Assembly (NCBI GenBank): GCA_021372945.1 | Contig: JAJFTK010000144.1 | Coordinates: forward strand, 1 to 59,485 | From: Planctomycetaceae bacterium | GTDB lineage: Bacteria > Planctomycetota > Phycisphaerae > Sedimentisphaerales > Anaerohalosphaeraceae | DNA: 59,485 nt | Direction: 5' to 3' | In this document: positions 41,544 through 51,713 of the stretch, piece after piece | Layout: the number at the start of each line of letters is the position of its first letter | Numbering within the stretch: the first letter of the stretch is position 1 | Made by a program: the position numbers and the translations under genes | Notes under the pieces: generated by a model | Database searches by the model: none | Seen by the model: only the letters and a program-made list of their open reading frames with translations | What the model was told of the DNA's origin: nothing

Positions 41544-42893
41544 ATGAAAACGGCTTATCTTTTGACAACATGTTTTGGAATCGGGCGAGTCCCCTTTGCG
41601 CCGGGGACGTTTGGGTCATTACCTGCGATTGCGATCTATATCGCGCTGCAGTACGCCGCACCGGCGACAACGCCGTGGGCGCTGGCAATTCTTGCGGCGG
41701 TGTTCAGTTGGATCTGCATACAATACGGTCCGGCGATCATTGCCGATAGCGGACGCAAGGACCCCGGCTTCGTGGTCGCCGATGAGGTCGCGGGGCAGTC
41801 GCTGGCGCTGATCGGCGCCGCACTGGTCAATCCTGAGGGTACATGGATCAACGCCGCATTGGCGTTTGTGCTGTTTCGCCTGTTCGACATCGCCAAGCCC
41901 TTCCCCTGCAAGCGGCTGGAAAGACTGCCCGGCGGCGTCGGCATCCTCGCCGACGATCTGATGGCCGGCGTATATGCGGCGATCGCCGCAATTGTCTTTA
42001 TTCTATTAAAGGCACACTTCGGCCCGGCAGCCACCTCTATGGAAACCGAAGCGGCCTTGAACCCGCTGTCGGCACTGCTGCTTGGAGCCGTACAGGGATT
42101 GACGGAGTTTCTGCCTGTATCCTCATCCGGACACCTTGTCCTGCTCGAAAATCTCCTGCCTGTGCCGGCGGCCAACAGCAAACCAATGCTCCTGTTCGAC
42201 CTGATCTTACATGTGGCGACGATCGGTTCCATTGCGATCGTTTTCGGCAGACGTTTTTGGGACTTGATCAAGGCGCTGTTCAGCATACAAAAATATCAAA
42301 CGCTGAGCCCGGTGCGGCTTTATGAACTCTCGCCGGCGGTGCGGTTCTGCACCCTGGCGGTGATCACCACGGTTGTAACGGCTATCTGCTATAAGCTCTT
42401 TAAGGAGCCGCTGGAATCGTCGCGCCAATTGCCGGTTCTTGCGGTTACATGGGCGATCACGGCGGCGGTGCTCTTTTTAACGGACCGGCGCAAAAAGACC
42501 CGCCGGGGACTTCGCGATATCGGAATCGCGTTCGCGATCACGGTCGGCATCGCCCAAAGCATCGCGATCCTGCCGGGCATCTCCCGCAGCGGCGCAACCA
42601 TCTGCACGGCGATCTTGCTGGGATTGCACCGCCAGTGGGCCATCGAATACAGCTTTTTGATCTCGATCCCGGCGATCCTGGGCGGGGCGGTGCTGCAGAC
42701 GCTGGATACGCCGGAGATATTGAGCGGGCACGTTCTGCCGTGGGCATGCATTCTGGCGGGCATGGCCGCCGCAGCGACCGTGGGCGTGCTTTCACTCAAA
42801 TGGCTCATCAGGGCCTCGCGAAAACAAAAACTGAGTTCTTTCGCTCTTTATTGTCTTCTACTGAGCATCTTTGTGCTCTTTTATCTCTTGTAA
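41544..42893 (+). CDS. PgpA-UppP fusion (phosphatidylglycerophosphatase / undecaprenyl-diphosphatase)
   Basis: The protein has 449 residues. Residues 1 to about 155 are PgpA-like: GIGRVPFAPGTFGSLPAI and DPGFVVADEVAGQ hold the family's catalytic region for dephosphorylating phosphatidylglycerophosphate. From about 175, the UppP/BacA domain follows: GAVQGLTEFLPVSSSGHLVL and GISRSGATI, the two conserved catalytic blocks, with about seven membrane helices. UppP releases undecaprenyl phosphate for peptidoglycan and other polymer synthesis. The two are normally separate genes. The frame is continuous with no sign of a sequencing join. Both activities act at the membrane on phosphate esters of lipids. 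Confidence 0.88.
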   Translation: MKTAYLLTTCFGIGRVPFAPGTFGSLPAIAIYIALQYAAPATTPWALAILAAVFSWICIQYGPAIIADSGRKDPGFVVADEVAGQSLALIGAALVNPEGTWINAALAFVLFRLFDIAKPFPCKRLERLPGGVGILADDLMAGVYAAIAAIVFILLKAHFGPAATSMETEAALNPLSALLLGAVQGLTEFLPVSSSGHLVLLENLLPVPAANSKPMLLFDLILHVATIGSIAIVFGRRFWDLIKALFSIQKYQTLSPVRLYELSPAVRFCTLAVITTVVTAICYKLFKEPLESSRQLPVLAVTWAITAAVLFLTDRRKKTRRGLRDIGIAFAITVGIAQSIAILPGISRSGATICTAILLGLHRQWAIEYSFLISIPAILGGAVLQTLDTPEILSGHVLPWACILAGMAAAATVGVLSLKWLIRASRKQKLSSFALYCLLLSIFVLFYLL

Positions 42894-42960
42894 TCTCTGG
42901 CTCATTGTGCGAAAATAGCATTGAATATGTTTTGAACGTAAACGTTGGGAGTGCCCCTAA

Positions 42961-43713
42961 ATGGCAAACAGTTTTGGGTCGTTTTGCGACGGCCTTTTCG
43001 TAGATATGTGCATCAATACCCAGTTGGAACTGCCGTCCGGGCGTGAAACCATCCTGGCATTTTTCGAGCGGCTGCAAAAGCAGCTTCCTGAATTGAATAA
43101 TTTTGCGCGCCGCGAGAATGGCGAGTACGTGCTCGAAGAAGAAGTCCAGGGCCAGCGGGTTCGCTGGGTTGGCCTCGAAAACGATCGGATCATCGCCGGA
43201 TGTGCCGACCCCGAGGAACTGACCAAGGCTTACACGCTGCACAATTCGGTATTGGATCTGATCCCGTACATGCTGGGCGTAAGCCCGCTGGATATCGATT
43301 CCATGGACATCACCTACACCATGGATTTTGACTACCAGGGCAACCACGATGAGGTGATCGCCGAGGCCCTGCTGGCCGGTTCCAGTTTCGCGTCGCTGTT
43401 CGATATGCCGCAGACCAAGGCCGTAAGCTGCTGCCCTTCCGTGGTGATCGCCCTGTCGGATGATTGCCGCCTGCAGGCGCGGATCGCCATCGAGTCCCGC
43501 ACGACCGCGTTCGACGTGCGAAGCGAGAAATTCAAGGCGGATGAACCCATCAGCCTCTATTTGACCGTGCGGCGTTATCCCAAGCCCGGGCCGGAATTTG
43601 ATATGATCAAGACCTATGCCGAGCAATGCCGGATCGCCGAAAGCCTGATGTTCGAGAAAATGATCCCGCACTTCGTGCAGCCGCTGAATAACGCGATCGC
43701 ACAACGACGGTAA
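42961..43713 (+). CDS. conserved-looking protein of unknown function
   Basis: The protein has 250 residues, soluble, acidic and without signal or membrane segments. GGGAG precedes the ATG. It contains phrases such as VRWVGLENDRIIAGCADPEEL and YQGNHDEVIAEALL. I do not recognise the family. Codon use matches its neighbours. It ends just before a good intrinsic terminator at 43734-43770, so it is the last gene of the PgpA-UppP transcript. Confidence 0.7.
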   Translation: MANSFGSFCDGLFVDMCINTQLELPSGRETILAFFERLQKQLPELNNFARRENGEYVLEEEVQGQRVRWVGLENDRIIAGCADPEELTKAYTLHNSVLDLIPYMLGVSPLDIDSMDITYTMDFDYQGNHDEVIAEALLAGSSFASLFDMPQTKAVSCCPSVVIALSDDCRLQARIAIESRTTAFDVRSEKFKADEPISLYLTVRRYPKPGPEFDMIKTYAEQCRIAESLMFEKMIPHFVQPLNNAIAQRR

Positions 43714-43733
43714 ACCTTGGGAATTGAATGAAC

Positions 43734-43770
43734 AACCCCGACAGCCGCTTAAAAACGCTTCGGGGTTTTT
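43734..43770 (+). terminator. intrinsic terminator
   Basis: AACCCCGA (43734-43741) pairs with TCGGGGTT (43760-43767), the loop contains a weaker inner pairing, and the T-run continues to 43770. It lies 20 bases after the stop codon of the gene ending at 43713. Confidence 0.8.
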
Positions 43771-43806
43771 CGTGGAAAATGAAAAACTGGATGGAGATTG
43801 AAGGAC

Positions 43807-44262
43807 ATGGCTATTGAAGCGCCTTTAAGCCGTTACAAAAGAAACAACAGCCTGCTCATCACAGCCATACTCATTGTCTTTGGAGTATGGTTCTGGTATG
43901 ACGCTTACAAGAATCCCGAATTTATTGCCAAACACACCAAGCCGGACCAAACGATGGATTCAACCCTCAAGTTCAACCGGTATGGCTGGCCGTTTTTTGT
44001 CGGAGCAGGCCTGGTCACGGGCGCGTTGTTTGTCATCAATCGCAATAAAAAGGTCACGGCCGACGATCAGCAGTTAACCGTCGGCAAGCGGGTGATCCCC
44101 TACGCCGCGATCGAAAAGATCAATAAGACCAACTTCGACAAGAGGGGATATTTTACGATTACCTACAAGGACAGTCAGCAGGAAAAGGAATTGACCCTCA
44201 GCGAGCGCGTTTACGACAACCTTGCGGCGGTGCTGGATCATATCGTCTCAAAAATAAGCTGA
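43807..44262 (+). CDS. small membrane protein of unknown function
   Basis: The protein has 151 residues from ATG 43807 (GGAG 12 bases upstream). Two membrane segments (LLITAILIVFGVWFW and WPFFVGAGLVTGALFVI) precede a cytosolic-type C-terminal domain of PH-like appearance (VTADDQQLTVGKRVIPYAAIEKINKT). I do not recognise a specific family. It follows a terminator and precedes purA by about 90 bases. Confidence 0.65.
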   Translation: MAIEAPLSRYKRNNSLLITAILIVFGVWFWYDAYKNPEFIAKHTKPDQTMDSTLKFNRYGWPFFVGAGLVTGALFVINRNKKVTADDQQLTVGKRVIPYAAIEKINKTNFDKRGYFTITYKDSQQEKELTLSERVYDNLAAVLDHIVSKIS

Positions 44263-44354
44263 GGCGCGGCGCCGGGATCAGAACGAACTTGGATGAATAC
44301 TCCAAAAATCAAAAGGCCGGCTAAATGCCGGACGCTTTCAAGGAACTGAACAGG

Positions 44355-45638
44355 ATGAATTGCTGTGTAACAGGATTACAGTGGGGCGATGAGGGCAAGG
44401 GCAAAGTGGTGGATATTCTGGCCGAGAAGGCGGATATCGTGGTGCGCTACGGCGGCGGCGCCAACGCGGGGCACACGGTCATCATCGGAGATGAAAAATT
44501 CGCGCTGCATATCATGCCTTCCGGCGCCGTGCGGGAAAAGACCGCCTGCGTCATCGCCAACGGCGTTGTCGTGGACCCGGGAACGCTGCTGGAAGAGATC
44601 ACGCAACTGGCACAGCGGGGCATTGATGTAAGCCGGCGTCTGTTCATCAGCGAGAACGCCCACATTGTGCTGGATTATCACAAACTCGAGGACCAGCTTC
44701 GCGAATCGGCGCTGGGCAAGAACAAGATCGGAACGACCGCCCGCGGCATCGGCCCCTGCTATGCCGACAAGATCGGGCGAAGCTTTGCGCTCCGCATGGC
44801 CGACCTTCGCAACCTGACGGCACTCAAGGAAAAACTGGTTAAGATCGTTGACTACAAAAACAAACTGTTCAGCGCCCTTTACGGCGCCGAGTCCATCGAC
44901 GCGGACGCGATTTTCAATAAGTGCAAGGTCTATAGCGCCAAGCTCGGCCCGTTTATCTGCAACACGACGCAATATCTGCACGAAGCCATGGACGCCGGCA
45001 AGAATATCCTCTTCGAGGGCGCGCAAGGCGCGCTGCTGGACCTGGATCATGGCACGTTCCCGTTCGTAACCAGCTCAAACGCCAGCACGCTGGGGCTTGG
45101 TCCCGGCTGCGGCGTACCGACAAAGTGCGTGGACCGGTTCATTGGCGTGGTAAAGGCCTACGCCACGCGCGTAGGGTCCGGACCATTCCCGACCGAACAG
45201 GACAATGAGATCGGAAATTTGATCCGCGAGAAGGGACACGAGTACGGCACCACGACGGGCCGGCCCCGCCGGTGCGGCTGGTTTGACGCGGTCTCGGTCG
45301 GTTATACGGTGCGGCTTGGCGGCATCAACGAGATCGCCATGATGCACCTGGATACGCTGGCGGGCATGAAAGAAGTCAAAATCTGCAAAGCCTATCACAT
45401 CGAGGGCCGCCAGACGACCTTCTTTCCCGGCACGGCGGAGGACCTGGAAAAAGCCGAGTGCGTCTATGAAACGCTGCCGGGCTGGTCCGAGGATCTGTCG
45501 GCGGCAACCCGCTACGAGGACTTGCCTGCCAACACGAGAAATTATATCGCTGCGGTCGAGAAGTTTGTCGGCTGCCCGATCACCATCGTCGGCGTAGGAC
45601 CGCAGCGCAGCCAGGCCATCTTCCGGAAAATAATGTAA
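44355..45638 (+). CDS. purA: adenylosuccinate synthetase
   Basis: The protein has 427 residues from ATG 44355, where the family usually begins (MNCCVTGLQWGDEGKGKVVD); an ATG at 44325 is part of a small palindrome and is less likely. Landmarks are GGANAGHT, GTTARGIGPCYADK, LFEGAQGALLDLDHGTFPFVT and TTGRPRRCGWFDAV. It converts IMP, aspartate and GTP to adenylosuccinate in AMP synthesis. A palindrome follows the stop codon at 45639-45657. Confidence 0.95.
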   Translation: MNCCVTGLQWGDEGKGKVVDILAEKADIVVRYGGGANAGHTVIIGDEKFALHIMPSGAVREKTACVIANGVVVDPGTLLEEITQLAQRGIDVSRRLFISENAHIVLDYHKLEDQLRESALGKNKIGTTARGIGPCYADKIGRSFALRMADLRNLTALKEKLVKIVDYKNKLFSALYGAESIDADAIFNKCKVYSAKLGPFICNTTQYLHEAMDAGKNILFEGAQGALLDLDHGTFPFVTSSNASTLGLGPGCGVPTKCVDRFIGVVKAYATRVGSGPFPTEQDNEIGNLIREKGHEYGTTTGRPRRCGWFDAVSVGYTVRLGGINEIAMMHLDTLAGMKEVKICKAYHIEGRQTTFFPGTAEDLEKAECVYETLPGWSEDLSAATRYEDLPANTRNYIAAVEKFVGCPITIVGVGPQRSQAIFRKIM

Positions 45639-45690
45639 CGCAGGCTTCCAGCCTGCGCTGAAATCCTGTTAATCTTGTCAAAAAATACAA
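45639..45690. repeat. palindrome plus CAGGATT-type repeat between purA and uppS
   Basis: CGCAGGCTtccAGCCTGCG (45639-45657) begins right after the purA stop. It is followed by AATCCTGTTAATCTTGTC and AAAAAATAC (about 45662-45687), nearly identical to 56611-56632 beside the ruvA-ruvB unit. This shows the same repeat family reaching a plus-strand operon. Confidence 0.65.
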
Positions 45691-45707
45691 TATCGGCGAG
45701 AAAGAAG

Positions 45708-46481
45708 TTGGATAGTCAGTCCTTTGAGGAAAAACGAAACGCCACCGGCCTGCGGCTGGGCATAAACCCTTGCGGCATACCCCGACACGTCGCGATCATC
45801 ATGGACGGCAACGGGCGCTGGGCCATCGAACGCGGCCTGCCGCGATTTAAAGGGCACGAACAAGGCGCCAAGATCGTTGAGGCGATCGCCAGGCATTTTG
45901 TTTCCTGCGGCGTCGAATACCTCACGCTTTACTCCTTCAGCATGCAGAACTGGAAACGCCCCAAAGAGGAGGTTGACTTCCTGATGTATTTGTATGCGGC
46001 CTACCTCGAGGGGATTCGCCCGAGCCTGATGGAACACAACGTGCGTCTAAAGCACCTGGGGCGCCGCAGCCCCTTGCCGCAAACGGTCCTGGATGCGCTG
46101 GACGAGACGATCCGCCAGACCGGCGGCAACACCGGGATGATCCTGGGCCTGGCACTGAATTACGATTCGCGCACGGAGATCGTGGACGCGACCCGCGCGC
46201 TGGCCAAAGAGGCCGTCAGCGGCAAGATCGATCCCGAGACGATCAAAGAAGAGGACGTCAGCAGCCACCTCTACACAGCCGGCTGGCGCGACCCCGACCT
46301 GGTGATCCGGACCAGCGGCGAGATGCGGGTAAGCAATTATCTGCTTTGGCAAATTTCCTATGCGGAATTTTACATCACCAACCTTTATTGGCCCCAGTTT
46401 ACTCCGAACGAAGCCGACAACGCGATCCTCGCCTATGCCGCCCGTCAGCGCCGCTTTGGCGATGTCAAATCGAAACCCTGA
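45708..46481 (+). CDS. uppS: isoprenyl transferase (undecaprenyl diphosphate synthase)
   Basis: The protein has 257 residues if started at TTG 45708, preceded by GAGAAAGAAG; a TTG at 45675 lies inside a repeat and is less likely. No ATG is placed upstream of the conserved core. Motifs are HVAIIMDGNGRWA, YLTLYSFSMQNWKRP, DLVIRTSGEMRVSNYLLWQ and the final EADNAILAYAARQRRFG. It builds the C55 lipid carrier from isoprenoid units. It starts the uppS-cdsA pair, and the lipid-carrier theme continues from the PgpA-UppP fusion upstream. Confidence 0.93.
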   Translation: MDSQSFEEKRNATGLRLGINPCGIPRHVAIIMDGNGRWAIERGLPRFKGHEQGAKIVEAIARHFVSCGVEYLTLYSFSMQNWKRPKEEVDFLMYLYAAYLEGIRPSLMEHNVRLKHLGRRSPLPQTVLDALDETIRQTGGNTGMILGLALNYDSRTEIVDATRALAKEAVSGKIDPETIKEEDVSSHLYTAGWRDPDLVIRTSGEMRVSNYLLWQISYAEFYITNLYWPQFTPNEADNAILAYAARQRRFGDVKSKP

Positions 46482-46496
46482 CCACGAGGGCCTTCC

Positions 46497-47351
46497 ATGC
46501 TCAAGTACCGGCTGATTTTCGGAACCCTGATGACCGCCTGTCTTATAGGATTGATCCTCCTGGACGGTTGGCTCGATGGGTCACTGTCGGCTCAAGTGCC
46601 CGATAAGCAGGTTCAGGGGACCATTCTGACGATCCTGGCGGTCTTGCTTGCCGTGCCGGCGCAGTTGGAGTTGGCGCGCCTGATCCGGCAAAAAGGCATG
46701 CACCCGTTCGTCGAAGTCACGCTTCCGGCGACAATTCTTCTTGCGGCCGCACCTTTTTTGAACCAGCTAAACAATTCGGACATATTAGCGTATTTACTTT
46801 TCGTCCCCGCCGGGGCGTTGATCGCCTGTTTTGCGATGCAGGCGATCCGCTTTGGAACCGAGGGAACGATTGGCAATGTGGGAGCATCGTTACTGTCGGT
46901 CTTTTATCTCGGCTTTTTGTCGATGTTTATTGTCGCTATACGAGTCGAATGGGGCCCGTGGGTGCTGATGTTTTTCGTTTTTACCGTAAAGGCCTCAGAT
47001 ATAGGGGCTTACACCGTTGGCAAGTTATTCGGCAAACACAAGATGACGCCTCGGATCAGCCCCGGAAAAAGCTGGGAAGGCCTGGGCGGAGCGGTCCTGT
47101 TCGGGATGATCGTATCTATTGGCATTTCCACATTTTGTGATATAATGTCTTTTTGGGAATCAGCTATTTTTGGCGGCATTTTCGGCGTGCTCGGGCAGAT
47201 GGGGGACCTGATGGAATCAATGCTCAAACGTGATGCGGCCGTAAAAGATTCATCTGCCGCCGTCCCCGGTTTCGGCGGACTGCTGGATGTAATCGACTCC
47301 CCGCTGGCGACGGCGCCCGCGGCGTTGGCGGCTTTTTTGCTGCTGTTATGA
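46497..47351 (+). CDS. cdsA: phosphatidate cytidylyltransferase
   Basis: The protein has 284 residues with about eight membrane segments. The CDP-diglyceride synthetase signature lies near the C-terminus: SMLKRDAAVKDSSAAVPGFG followed by GLLDVIDS. It makes CDP-diacylglycerol from phosphatidate and CTP. GAGGG precedes the ATG. It follows uppS by 15 bases, the usual bacterial order. Confidence 0.92.
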   Translation: MLKYRLIFGTLMTACLIGLILLDGWLDGSLSAQVPDKQVQGTILTILAVLLAVPAQLELARLIRQKGMHPFVEVTLPATILLAAAPFLNQLNNSDILAYLLFVPAGALIACFAMQAIRFGTEGTIGNVGASLLSVFYLGFLSMFIVAIRVEWGPWVLMFFVFTVKASDIGAYTVGKLFGKHKMTPRISPGKSWEGLGGAVLFGMIVSIGISTFCDIMSFWESAIFGGIFGVLGQMGDLMESMLKRDAAVKDSSAAVPGFGGLLDVIDSPLATAPAALAAFLLLL

Positions 47352-47367
47352 GCTTGGGAAAGGAATA

Positions 47368-48323
47368 TTGGAAACCAAAATACATTTGGAATCGGATGGG
47401 CGGCGGCTGGAACTTTTTGGCCCCAATGACGCGCATTTGCGTATGGTGCGGGACCAGTTGACGGTGCAGATTTCCGCCCGCGACGGGGTGGTCATCATAT
47501 CCGGTGAACCCAACGCCGTGCGTACAGCCGCAGACCTGTTCGATCACATGCAAAAACGCCTGATCAAGCGGGGCAAGCTGAATACCCGCGATGTGGAGGA
47601 ACTTCTCAGCCAGACGGTCCATATCGGCAGCTCAGACAGGGCCGATGTCATTGAAGTTTATTCCGGCAAGGGCATCATCGAGCCGTTTACCAAAGGGCAG
47701 CTTGTCTATCTCAAAACCATGCTCAAGAACGATCTGACCTTCTGCATTGGCCCGGCCGGAACAGGCAAAACCTACCTGGCCGTCGCCGTAGCCGTCTCGA
47801 TGCTTAAGAAAAAGCTGATCCGCAAGATCGTGCTGGCCCGTCCGGCGGTCGAGGCGGGCGAACGGCTGGGGTTTTTGCCCGGCGACCTGCAGGCCAAGGT
47901 CAATCCCTACCTGCGGCCGCTGTTTGACAGCCTCGAAGACATGATGGAATTCAGCCAGATGCGCAAGTTCATTGAGATGGATATCATCGAGGTGATCCCG
48001 CTGGCGTTCATGCGGGGGCGAACGCTCAACGAGGCCATCGTCATTTGCGACGAGGCCCAGAACACAAGCCGCTCACAGATGCTGATGTTCTTGACCCGGC
48101 TCGGACGAGGTTCCAAGATGATCATTACCGGCGACATCACCCAGACGGACCTGCCGACCGGCGAAAAGAGCGGACTCGTGGAAGCCATCGGAACACTCCA
48201 GAATATACCCGGGATCGGGTTGGTCGAACTGGAAAAGGCCGATATCGTAAGGCACAGACTTGTGCATCGTATCGTACAAGCCTATGACGAAAAGAAACAC
48301 CACGAACAGGAAATTTCAAAGCG

Positions 48324-48327
<4 letters not shown>
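47368..48327 (+). CDS. PhoH family ATPase
   Basis: The protein has 319 residues from TTG 47368 with AAAGGA upstream. The Walker A motif GPAGTGKTYLAVAV is at about 128, followed by RPAVEAGERLGFLPGDLQ and the Walker B-like VICDEAQNTSRSQM. The N-terminal about 110 residues form a KH-like region seen in PhoH/PhoL. It is associated with RNA metabolism. It is followed immediately by an HD-domain gene and ybeY, the usual neighbours. The stop overlaps the next start by four bases. Confidence 0.92.
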
Positions 48328-49928
<1,601 letters not shown>

Positions 49929-49931
49929 AAA

Positions 49932-50399
49932 ATGCCTCTTCGAAAAACGAATATCTCGGTCGAATTCGACCAGGCGTGCAAAGAAACGGATGTGGATCCG
50001 GCGGTCTTTGAACGCTTGATCACCGATATTTGCGCCAATGAAGGCGCCAAGGATGCCTCGATCTCGATCCGGTTTGTCGATGACAAAGGAATGATCGAGG
50101 CGCATCGCCGCTATCTGGGCCAAAGCACCACCACGGATGTGATGAGCTTTGATCTCAGCGACGAGTTTGAGGGGCGCCGCAGTTTTGCCCTGATCGTCAA
50201 CGCGCAATTAGCGAAGCGGCAGGCCGCCCGGCGCGGCCACAGCCTGCAAGCAGAACTGGCGCTGTATATCGCGCACGGTCTTTTGCACATGGCAGGGTAT
50301 GATGACGCCGACGCCCGGCAGGCCGAGCAGATGCACAGGCTGGAGGACCTCTACCTTGAACGCAATCAGTTTGGGCGCGTCTATTTCGGCCCCAAATGA
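49932..50399 (+). CDS. ybeY: endoribonuclease YbeY
   Basis: The protein has 155 residues. The zinc site reads HGLLHMAGYDD: His115 and His119 are present, and the third position of the classical H-x3-H-x5-H motif is Asp125. The substrate region STTTDVMSFDLSD is conserved. YbeY acts in 16S rRNA 3' end maturation and ribosome quality control. It starts three bases after the HD-domain gene and is followed by a CorC-like gene, the typical order. Confidence 0.9.
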   Translation: MPLRKTNISVEFDQACKETDVDPAVFERLITDICANEGAKDASISIRFVDDKGMIEAHRRYLGQSTTTDVMSFDLSDEFEGRRSFALIVNAQLAKRQAARRGHSLQAELALYIAHGLLHMAGYDDADARQAEQMHRLEDLYLERNQFGRVYFGPK

Positions 50400-50439
50400 G
50401 CTTTTATCTTAGTCCTCAGAATTTAAGGAGACGAACCTG

Positions 50440-51711
50440 GTGAATGAAGTAGGCTGGTCGATCCTGCTGCTGGTGATCCTGGCGCCGGCGTCGCTGTTTT
50501 TTACCCTCAACAACCTGGCGGTGCGGTCGTTCTCGCGCGTGCGATTGCAGGAGGCCTTCGAAAGGCTCGGACGCGAGCAGCAATTCGAGCGTTTCGTCCG
50601 GCAGGAGGAGGCCTTCACGGTCGCCACCGGTTCCCTTCGCCTCCTCTGCAACGTCGGGATCATTTTCATCGTGGCCTTTCTGTTCGCCCGGCACCATTTT
50701 TTGCTGGCGTTCGCCGTCGCGGCGGCAATCCTGGAGATTTTCAGCCTGATCATTCCACATGCCTGGGCAAAACATGCCGGCGAAGCGATCCTCCCGTACA
50801 TGTATCCTGTCCTTCTGGCGTGCAGCATTCTATTAAAGCCGGTTCTGTACGTTTACCAATGGCATGACCGGCTGGTTCGCCGATTGGCGGGCGTACAGGC
50901 GGCCACCCCCGAACTCGAACAGGAAGAACGCCAGGAGGAGATCCTCAACCTGGTGGAACAAGGCAAAATGGAAGGCTATGTCGCCGAAGAAGAATTGGAG
51001 ATGATCGAAAACGTCCTGGAGCTTCGGGATACGACCGCCGAGGAGATTATGACGCCCCGCACCGACATTATCGCGATCGAGGTGGAGGACGACTTGCAGA
51101 CGGTCCTTGAGACGGTGCGGGACAAGGGATATTCGCGGATCCCGGTCTATGAAGGAACGGTGGACCATATCGTCGGCCTGATCTACGCCAAGGACCTGTT
51201 GACCGAGATCGGACACGATCCTTCGACGTTTCATCTGCGCGACAAGCTGCGGCCGGTGTATTATGTGCCCGAGACCAAGCTGCTGCGCAATCTGCTGCAC
51301 GAGTTCCAGGCCCAGAAACTGCATATCTCCGTCGTGCTGGATGAATACGGCGGAACGGCCGGCATCGTCACCATCGAAGATATCCTTGAGGAACTGGTCG
51401 GTGAGATCGCCGATGAGTACGAACAGGCGCCGCAGGAGATGTTCCGCAAGATCGATGAGCAGACCTTCGAGGTCGATGCCCGGATGTATATTGATGACGC
51501 CAACAGCGAAATGGAGATCGAGCTGCCGGAAGAGGAAGATTACGATACGCTGGGCGGATTCGTGTTCTCGCATTTGGGATATATCCCCAAGGTCGGCGAG
51601 CGATTCGACTACAATGACCTGCACATCACGATCACGGCCGCCGGGCCGCGCGCGGTGAAGCGCCTGCGGATCAGAAAGAAAACGGCCCAGAAGAAAGAAT
51701 CTCAATCCTGA
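50440..51711 (+). CDS. CNNM/CorC-type membrane protein (hemolysin-related family)
   Basis: The protein has 423 residues from GTG 50440 with AAGGAG nine bases upstream. The N-terminal DUF21/CNNM membrane domain (about 1-150) is followed by two CBS domains (EEIMTPRTDIIAIEVEDDL..., then ISVVLDEYGGTAGIVTIEDIL) and a C-terminal CorC_HlyC domain (LGGFVFSHLGYIPKVGERF). It probably acts in Mg2+ or Na+ efflux, or as a sensor. It sits between ybeY and recO; the three genes are closely spaced. Confidence 0.9.
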   Translation: MNEVGWSILLLVILAPASLFFTLNNLAVRSFSRVRLQEAFERLGREQQFERFVRQEEAFTVATGSLRLLCNVGIIFIVAFLFARHHFLLAFAVAAAILEIFSLIIPHAWAKHAGEAILPYMYPVLLACSILLKPVLYVYQWHDRLVRRLAGVQAATPELEQEERQEEILNLVEQGKMEGYVAEEELEMIENVLELRDTTAEEIMTPRTDIIAIEVEDDLQTVLETVRDKGYSRIPVYEGTVDHIVGLIYAKDLLTEIGHDPSTFHLRDKLRPVYYVPETKLLRNLLHEFQAQKLHISVVLDEYGGTAGIVTIEDILEELVGEIADEYEQAPQEMFRKIDEQTFEVDARMYIDDANSEMEIELPEEEDYDTLGGFVFSHLGYIPKVGERFDYNDLHITITAAGPRAVKRLRIRKKTAQKKESQS

Positions 51712-51713
51712 CC

